Shown here: positions 57,281-64,000 of the stretch, in pieces | Numbering within the stretch: the first letter of the stretch is position 1 | Layout: each line of letters opens with the position of its first letter | Source: Chiua virens | Taxonomy: Eukaryota; Basidiomycota; Agaricomycetes; Boletales; Boletaceae | Assembly (NCBI GenBank): GCA_019787685.1 | Contig: JAHNUO010000004.1 | Span: 1,984,001-2,048,000 of the forward strand | Direction: 5' to 3' | DNA length: 64,000 nucleotides | Translations under genes and position numbers: made by a program | Notes under the pieces: model-generated | What the model was told of the DNA's origin: nothing | Databases searched by the model: none | The model's input: only the letters and a program-made list of their open reading frames with translations

Positions 57281-58500
57281 TCATAACAATGCCTCCCAGA
57301 CGGGTGCTCTCGACCACCGACACCGTATCGGTAGAGTCTTGCTAACGAACCCAATCCAGACTTGCATGGGCCATGTGAGTAACTCTTACTCTGTATTGAC
57401 ACAGCCTTGCGGACTGGCGCTCTCGACAACCGATACGCATCGGTAGAATGTTGCTAACAGACCCAATCCAGACTGGCGCGGGCCATGTCAGCAACTTTCA
57501 CTTTGTATTGACACTCCTCGCGGACTGGCGCTCTCGACCACTAGCATCATTGGTGGAATGTCGCCAAGCCATACAATGTAGGCCAGTATGGACCATATAG
57601 ACCATCTTTACTCGTATTGACACCCTTCGCAGACTGGCGCTTTCGACCACTAACACCATTGGCGGAGCATTGCTAACAAACTCAATCCAGACTGAAATGG
57701 ACCATGTCAGCAACTCCCGCTCTGTATTGACACCCCCCACAGACTGGCGCTCTCGACCACTAACACCATTGGCAGAGCGTTGCTAACAAACCCAATCCAG
57801 ACTGGTATGGGGCGCGTCAGCAACTCTCGCTCTGTATTGACACCCCTCGCAGACTGGCGCTCTCGATCACTGGGACCATTGGTGGAATGTCGCCAAGCCA
57901 TACAATGCAGCTCAGTATGGCCCATGTCAGGAACCCTCGCTCTGTATTGACACCCCTCGCAGACTAGCGCTCTCGACCACTAACACCATTGGCGGAGCGT
58001 TGCTAACAAACCCAATCCAGACTGGTATGGGGCGCGTCAGCAACTCTCGCTCTGTATTGACACCCCTCGCAGACTGGCGCTCTCGATCACTGGGACCATT
58101 GGTGGAATGTCGCCAAGCCATACAATGCAGCTCAGCATGGCCCATGTCAGGAACCCTCGCTCTGTATTGACACCCCTCGCAGACTAGCGCTCTCGACCAC
58201 TGACACCATTGGCGGAGCGTTGCTAACAAACCCAATCCAGACTGGCATGGGGCGCGTCAGCAACTCTCGCTCTGTATTGACACCCCCCACAGACTGGCGC
58301 TCTCGACCACGGACGCCATTAGTGGAGCGTTGCCAAGCCATACCATGTAGGCCAGTATGGTCCATATGGTCCATCTTTACTCGCATTGACACCCTTCGCA
58401 GACTGGCGCTTTCGACCATCAACGTCATTGGTGCTAGTTTGGCCCATGTCGGCAATCACTACGTTGTATTGACGCCCCTTGCAGACGGACGCGTCTGACC
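57281..58500. repeat. 110-bp tandem satellite, about 11 units
   Basis: The landmark TATTGACAC (or TGTATTGA) recurs at 57393, 57503, 57613, 57723, 57833, 57943, 58053, 58163, 58273 and 58383: an exact 110-bp period. The last unit is cut to about 83 bp by an internal deletion. Each unit holds CAGACTGGCGCTCTCGA and CCAATCCAGACTGG-type blocks. Units 57841-58060 and 58061-58280 agree at all but three of 220 positions, so the recent repeat unit is a dimer. Since 110 is not a multiple of three, the long reverse ORFs across the array are chance by-products. Confidence 0.95.
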
Positions 58501-58617
58501 GCCAGCGGCATTGGACTATCCAGCGCACGTTCTCACCCGTTTCGCATCGTTCGGAGTTAGGAACATCTGATTTTGTATATAACTAACATTGATGGCACTA
58601 AGGTGCAAATAGAGTGT

Positions 58618-60078
58618 CTATTCTACCACGTCCGAGATATTGTCTCGGTCCCTATTTTCCGCACGCTTTTGGCGGATCCGCGCCAGAGCACTATTCTTCG
58701 ATGGCACGCGTTCAATGTCCGCATAAAGAGGGAATACTTGCCTATTCATTCCTTAAGTACTGTGTCGGCTGAGATCGAAGGGACATACCGATTCCACCAC
58801 AACAGAAGTTGGTCTACCTCCTCTTTCTCATCAGGATCAAATAGCAGCTCCAGTATACTGTTGTAGAAACGCTCGGAATCTGTCACGAGGTCAGTGCGTG
58901 AAAACACTTGGGCAGACGTAAGTGCGAAGCGAGCCTGCGATTGATGTGTTGAGAAATACATAGTTACCGGAGACGTCTAACTTGAACTTACCTGGGTAGC
59001 AACATAGGCGATCGACGCCTTAGTGACGGACCGCATACCGTGAATACGTGCATTTCCTGATCGTGTTGCCTTTGGTTCTTGATCAACGGAGCTTGGGGAA
59101 GTAAAAATATGTTTGAATGCCTATCTGAAGGGCTCAAACCAAGGATCGCAAAATTAAAGGGACGGAGAATACGCACAGAGATCAGTAGCCCACTGCGAAG
59201 CAGTCCATTCCATGGGTCCTCAGGGTTGTACGAGTAGTTTGCATACAAGAAAACCGGCCATTGGTCGCCGGCTACCTGAATTTGGCCATTCACGAGCTTG
59301 TTTCTTGTCCTGTGAATGCAAGCCCTGAGATGGGTGGATGACCAGCAGAAATCTACAATGTCACTCACTCAGCGTTGCTCCAGTCAAGTCCCGCAGGACA
59401 CAAAAGAGCGCCAGTACGTTCATGGTTGAATCCACGCCCGGACTTGTTATTTCTGGGGATGTGGGGATTCAAAGACTGGCCCTTAGGGGTGATCCAGTCA
59501 ATGATTGCGCTCTTCATTCCCTTTGTGTCGTCGGCTCTTGCACCACTAGCACCCCTCTGAATCTAGAGATGAAGTGACCTTGTAAGTCAACGGTGGACAA
59601 GACGAAATTGTGTGATCGAATTACCAGCTCGGCAGTGGTAACTACCTCTCCCTCTGAAGATCCCATCAATCGAGCCTCGAGCCCAGGCGCCAAGCGAAGG
59701 AGTTCACGAAAAACCATGTACTCTTGTCTTTCCCTGGAGAGTGAGTGTGGATCAAGGCGATGAAAAGTGATGTACACATTTACTCACGCAGCCGTCGTAG
59801 ATTCTTGTTCTTCATCCTCACACATGAGCAAGAGCCCATTGGTGACGAGAGTTTGAATGTTGCAAAATGCGTGCGCCGACCGCCCGAAGTGTCGTCCATG
59901 ATGAACAAGCGGGTCTTGAGTTGTTCTTGGACAAGTTCAGCACCGATACTAACAATGCGAAGGACCCTCACGGTTTTTTCCTGGGCCCAAGCTGCAAAGC
60001 GCTAGAGTGCACGCGCTTCTGACCAGTCGCCACATCGGATGATGAGCGGTCGTGGCGATCATTCTGCATGATTGGCAT
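58618..60078 (-). CDS. DUF6698-type protein, intact
   Basis: Agaricomycete protein family of unknown function. Exons 60078-59972, 59925-59788, 59733-59625, 59556-59369, 59309-59177, 59120-58992, 58934-58789 and 58741-58618 all splice GT-AG in phase to 357 residues with a TAG stop. Landmarks: QDPLVHHGRHFGRSAHAFCN, LRLAPGLEARLMGSSEGEV, GASGARADDTKGMKSAIIDW, ITPKGQSLNPHIPRN, FNHERTGALLCPAGLDWSNA, VAGDQWPVFLYANYSYNPED, GMRSVTKASIAYVATQ, ALTSAQVFSRTDLVTDSERF and VDQLLLWWNRQVFPLY. These are the blocks I know from DUF6698 proteins. Start at ATG 60078 (MPIMQNDRHD); the frame stays open upstream, so a further 5' exon is possible. Its stop lies about 120 bp from the satellite. Undamaged, unlike many neighbours. 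Confidence 0.82.
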
Positions 60079-61046
60079 GAGACAGTAGTAGTGAATCGAA
60101 AGAGGAGGCCCGTTTACTGGAGCCTGAGGGAGGATATGAGAGGTGCGTGAGTCATTCCATGACGGTTTTATCTCCCGACGAGTCGAGACAGTCAGGGACT
60201 CAACTTGAATCACCAGTACCGAATGGCTTTCGCTAAACCCCACTGGTGAGTCTTCCTAGTCTTCCTCATGCTCCCGTGAACTTATTCCTACCTCTGGTTC
60301 TGTCACGTTCGGACTTGGTTTCGCCAGATCTTTGGGTCTTCCTGTTCCTGCAGACAGAGATCGCCGCTTTTGGTACTGCCAATGCTACTTGAAACCGTGC
60401 CACTAGCAGTGACAAGCCGAATTGAAAGTGGCCCGTTACTGTAATCAGGGTTAGGATACTCCGTGTCATAAAATAATCGAAATACCTCGAGCACTGCTAT
60501 CCGACTTGTTACCGCTCGCAATGCAGTCCCAGCAAACGGTGATAATATGCCGTTTTTGGCACATTGACAATTACTAATAGTAGTACTACCTCACTGGCCT
60601 GCACACTCTCAAGCCCTTCCGTGTGGTAATATCATCAACCTTGGCCAGCGCCGGCGATAACCTTGGAATTTCGTAAAAACATTATGTTGTTTCTGCCGCT
60701 CGACAGGTAGTATCCGAGTCAGTGTCGGTGGCAGCTTATCCGAGAAGCTCGGGGTCAATCAGGGTCATGGCATATGAAATGATCGAAATCTCTCCACTTC
60801 TGGCGCTGCTGTCGCTTCCACGTCAGTCGCCGCACTACCAATGTAGTGCTACGCATGCCCTCACCGCATCGGGTGTGAGCCCATCAGTATTACCTTACTG
60901 ACGTTTTCTAGCGAGCCACAGCCCGTTGAGACCGCAAATTCCGACTTGGAGTAGCCGGCCCGGGTGGTTATAAACACTCAGCCGGGTCAGCACATATGTT
61001 GTAGCAAACCCGAGGTTTCATCCTAGCATCGGTTGGTTTGCAAGCC
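60079..61046. other. Divergent intergenic region
   Basis: Lies between two divergently transcribed genes and should hold both promoters. A TTATAAA element at 60968-60974 lies about 75 bp upstream of the forward gene's ATG. No ORF is supported. Confidence 0.45.
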
Positions 61047-61682
61047 ATGTCAGCATGTACATCATCAGACAGCATCCAAATCGGTAAGTTGACCACCGCT
61101 GCAGATCAATCGATGTTGACTCAGTTCAAATTGTAGCACCACAAACAGTTACTCTTATTATTGGTGGCACCACCGTGTTGCAAACGGGTGCCAGGGCACC
61201 ACAAGAAGGTAACTACCTAGTTGTGTTGTCACCGACAGGAACTTGGACTGACATCGAAACTAGTTTATATACCACCGCTGGCACGTAGCGTCAAACGTGG
61301 CCGTGACCAGGACCTGGGCGATGTCGAAAGCCCACCATTGAAAGTGGCGCGCGGTTGCAACAAGAGTAGTGCGGGCACTGAGGTACAGCCTGTGCCAGAG
61401 GAAAGCTCTTCGGTGCCTGGCTTGAACGCCATCGTCTCTGAGCTTGCGGCGGAAATCAGAGGGCTAAAAGGACATGTAGTGACGCTGTTGGGAGATATTG
61501 CAGCAGGATCAGTTGGCGGCCTCGCTTGCACTATGGAGGACCATAACTGTAGGCATTGCCGTGTCAGCCAGGAATTCAGAGACAACCGTAAGTCGGAGTC
61601 TATCGATAAATGGCGATATGATCTGGATTCTCTCAAGGAGGAGTCACAGATTCCTGACTTCCTCCGCCCCTCCAAAAGTTAA
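61047..61682 (+). CDS. Small charged protein of unknown function
   Basis: Three exons, 61047-61083, 61137-61208 and 61264-61682, give 175 residues with clean phase. The second intron has a textbook branch site (CTGAC) before AAACTAG. The first 36 residues are uncharged (TVTLIIGGTTVLQTGARAPQ); then comes a basic, acidic and Pro-rich part (ARSVKRGRDQDLGDVESPP), a short helix likely to form a coiled coil (LNAIVSELAAEIRGLKGHVV), a CRHC cysteine pair (HNCRHCRVS) and a charged tail (DKWRYDLDSLKEESQIPDF). No family recognised. KRGRDQD-like basic stretches could act in nuclear import. Upstream TATA-like element supports the start. Confidence 0.55.
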
Positions 61683-61875
61683 TGCAGTGTGATACTACTA
61701 CGGCATACTAGCGATCCCTGTACCTCTGCCGAGTCGAATTATTTTCTATGTGAACAACATGGTGATAGCCCGTAGCCTAGTATGTCAAGAACCCTTTCAG
61801 TCAAGCAATCGTTACTTGAATGCGTAAGACACGATCTAACTGCATGTGATCTATTGCATCAATTAATGTCTACAT

Positions 61876-62470
61876 TCATTTGTCGGCACTGCTTATGCTA
61901 AACTCCTGCGCGATACCACTGACGACAAGCTTCTCCTCGTCTGCATTCCTTGACCGCCCAACGAAGACAGCAAGTCGATAGCCGCCGTGCCTCCCAGCGA
62001 ATAAGACATACGGGCGCGAATTGTTGAGCTCTTCAATGAAAATATGATTGAGATCACCTACCCGATTCGGACAAGGGAATCATTCCGCCCTTTACTGCCG
62101 ACGAGCTTGGTTGCTGTGAGAGACGGGGCGAAGTAGGGTACAGTGAGGGCATTGACGGAGATGATGCGGTACCATGGATATTTTGAAACATCGTTCCCAC
62201 AGCACGTGAACGAAGACGCCACGCACTGAACCGGGACTCGGACGATGCCTTGGATGGCAGAATTGATGGCAAGAGGGATTCACCATCCTCATAGAATAGC
62301 CCATGATGGTAGGGTGTTGATAGAGGAACAGGTGTAGTAAGAAGACACATTCTACAGTGAGCGGTCAGTGAGAAAACCGCCGGAACCTACGGTACATCGA
62401 CGTCTGAGATAGATGCAGAGACTGCCACAAAGAGAAGCATGAGGTACAAAAGAACTGGGAAATTTCTCAT
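61876..62470 (-). CDS. Probable small secreted protein
   Basis: ATG at 62470 starts MRNFPVLLYLMLLFVAVSAS, a clear signal peptide with cleavage expected after the VSA/SAS region. After an intron (GTAGGT donor at about 62392 to TGTAG before 62350) the frame continues VPLSTPYHHGLFYEDGESLL and a Ser-rich stretch (SPSMPSLYPTSPRLSQQPSS). The 3' part down to TGA at 61876-61878 is strongly protein-like in one frame (VGDLNHIFIEELNNSRPYVL, FAGRHGGYRLAVFVGRSRNA) but that frame does not join the Ser-rich exon by any obvious intron, so a splice or a frameshift near 62060 is unresolved. No family recognised; a cell-wall or effector-like role is only a guess. Confidence 0.45.
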
Positions 62471-63260
62471 GGTAGGGAAGCTTGGAGACTTGTGCTTCGT
62501 GAATGACAAGGTGGACCACCTGAAGGTAAGGTGAGATCGCCACGGGATGGTCGAGGGAACACATATAGCCTAGGACTGCGAGAGGTCAGGGTGGACGGAA
62601 GAGGTGAGACAGCGCCTCGAGAGATGAAAGTGTTGTAATGAATGAGGGTCTGATAAATCCTTTGGCACAGATTCGTGCCACGGCGAAGCCTATTGTTGGC
62701 ATACTATGAGCAACGTGCCAGTGAGGGCGAGGAGGCCAAGAGAACAGACCTGGTTGCACAAAGAGTTTACTGGGGATATTTGAGTGAATTATCATCGTCG
62801 ACAACGACATAGTAACTTATCATGAATGCTATCAGCGTCGTTCGTGTCATGTCGGATAATTAGCATGTTCAGATGGGGGTAGGCAGAGTGTGGATTGCTC
62901 CTGGTATCAGTTGGATCGACGTCAGAAAGGTCAAAGACCTCGGCAGAGGAGGTGTGAAGTTCCAAAGGCCAGCGGGAGACACGGCGTGGAGGCGTCTGGG
63001 GTGTGGTCCATGCGGATGGTCATCGTGGAAGGAGACACCACAGAGGGTAAAAGTCTTCGGTCAAAAGAATGATCGATGATCGATGAGTACTGAGAGAGGT
63101 GACTTGCAACAAATGGTATACTAATATCCGTTCAAACTGCCAGTGGGTCGTAATCAACGCCCGCGTAGTACTATAGGCTGGTGGATGAAGAGATGCGATA
63201 TATATATATATATATATATATATACTGGCAAAACCCAACCTTTGCAACATCGAAGGTAAC
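62471..63260. other. Intergenic, with an AT dinucleotide microsatellite
   Basis: No supported gene. Contains the (AT)n run at 63198-63224. Confidence 0.4.
63198..63224. repeat. (AT)n microsatellite, 27 bp
   Basis: Perfect alternating AT run of about 13 units; likely polymorphic between strains. Confidence 0.95.
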
Positions 63261-64000
63261 CTAAAAATCGTCAAACTCGGAGTCACAACCACCGTCAGAC
63301 GAAGAGTCGTCAGAGCCACAGCTAGGTGAGCTCCCACTGGCAGTTTCCTCTTCCTCTGTATCGCTTTGCCAATCTTTGTCCTGCTCCTCACCGTCAGTGT
63401 GCCCCACACAATATTCTGCATGAGATGTTTCATCGCCCGATGCCTCATCGCTGTATGCTGTCGGGTTGCTCCAGCCGCGGCCATGGCTAAAGTTCACCCC
63501 AGCCTCACCATTCTGGCGGCTGTGCGTGTATGCATGACCCACTGCGAGGCCCCAGTGATAACGAAGAAGTATGTCTCGATCAACAAATCTGTCGTTGACG
63601 TTGAACAAGTTATTTCGTGACCTCTGTTAAGAATTATTAACACTCACCTATTGACGTAGTAGTTCTTCCAATCATCTGCGTCCCCCGCAATCCGTGATAC
63701 CGAAATACCATCTGAACGCGATCGACCTGTACAAAATCTGGGAATGATGTGGCACCCTCTCAGGACATCATCTGGATTGACAAATCCAAAAGCGCCTGGA
63801 GCTGCCATTGGTGCGAACTTGAGGATATCCAGGCTGCTCTGCTGCCACCCCGAGGGCTGTTCCAGTTTTTCAAACCAACGTACCCACAGGAACTCCATGC
63901 GACGTGCCCAATAATCCCTAGAACCCTCACCAGTGTAGATGACATTGGCATGGAAAATCCCGATGACACGTGCATAATAGAAAGGATGTTCTTCAGACCC
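63261..64000 (-). CDS. C-terminal part of a large repeated-family protein (5' end off the window)
   Basis: The reverse-strand frame enters from the right edge (HPFYYARVIGIFHANVIYTG) and continues RRMEFLWVRWFEKLEQPSGW, DVLRGCHIIPRFCTGRS and DADDWKNYYVNR. An intron (63647-63589) joins in phase to FVDRDILLRYHWGLAVGHAY and a Ser/Asp/Glu-rich acidic tail (EEETASGSSPSCGSDDSSS) ending FDDF, stop 63261-63263. I associate this C-terminus with a large, multicopy agaricomycete family often next to class II transposons; its role is unknown. No damage in the visible part. The 5' portion lies beyond position 64000. Confidence 0.7.

Noticed and set aside
57498..58528. Series of 70-100 codon reverse ORFs with repeated peptides
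   Set aside because: They are the translation of the 110-bp satellite. The period is not a multiple of three and frames change from unit to unit.
1..64000. tRNA, rRNA and CRISPR loci
   Set aside because: Read for cloverleaf-like GGTTCGAATC boxes, rRNA motifs and regularly spaced identical repeats. None was convincing, and CRISPR is not expected in a fungal nuclear genome.

Overview
The window is nuclear DNA of a filamentous basidiomycete, most likely an Agaricomycete. Genes are broken by many 44-80 bp introns with GTRNGY donors and YAG acceptors, there are no operons or Shine-Dalgarno sites, and several families seen here (DUF6533 membrane proteins, DUF6698 proteins, Tnp2/CACTA transposases, mucin-like SH3 membrane proteins) are typical of that class. 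No database could be searched, so all names rest on motif recognition and hand splicing.

Layout. 0.8-10 kb is ordinary host sequence: a serine-rich protein of unknown function (784-4313), a HAD-type sugar/glycerol phosphatase (6551-7704) and an F-box protein (8042-9766, reverse). 11-14.8 kb is transposon debris: a decayed low-complexity ORF, a PIF1-like helicase pseudogene with a stop in its Walker A motif, and the 3' end of a Copia-type LTR element. 15.3-17 kb holds a single-pass membrane protein with a cytoplasmic SH3 domain. 17-23.7 kb is gene-poor apart from a small C2H2 zinc-finger gene.

23.7-42.7 kb is the most interesting part. It is a compact, mostly reverse-strand set of genes: a large proline-rich family protein, a short forward gene, an Spt5-like KOW protein, a WD40 protein with a C-terminal membrane helix, a small Cys-rich protein, a small protein with a duplicated motif, a forward F-box protein with 126-bp coding repeats, and a Tnp2 (CACTA) transposase. 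Four intergenic gaps share a promoter-like box, about 114-122 bp from three of the starts. Related GC-rich hairpin clusters in opposite orientation, each followed by AT-rich DNA, lie at both edges. One possible reading is a roughly 19-kb cargo-carrying transposon.

43-57 kb contains a pogo-type transposase end, a RecQ-like helicase fragment and a tandem family of DUF6533 seven-helix proteins (three long copies and one relic). 57.3-58.5 kb is a 110-bp satellite. 58.6-64 kb returns to genes: an intact DUF6698 protein, a small acidic/basic protein, a secreted protein, and a repeated-family protein that runs off the right edge.

A striking theme is the kind of damage. Otherwise well-spliced mobile or repeated genes are interrupted almost only by TGA (10 of 11 in-frame stops I found), mostly where CGA (Arg) would fit. 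This is what CpG methylation and deamination would produce.
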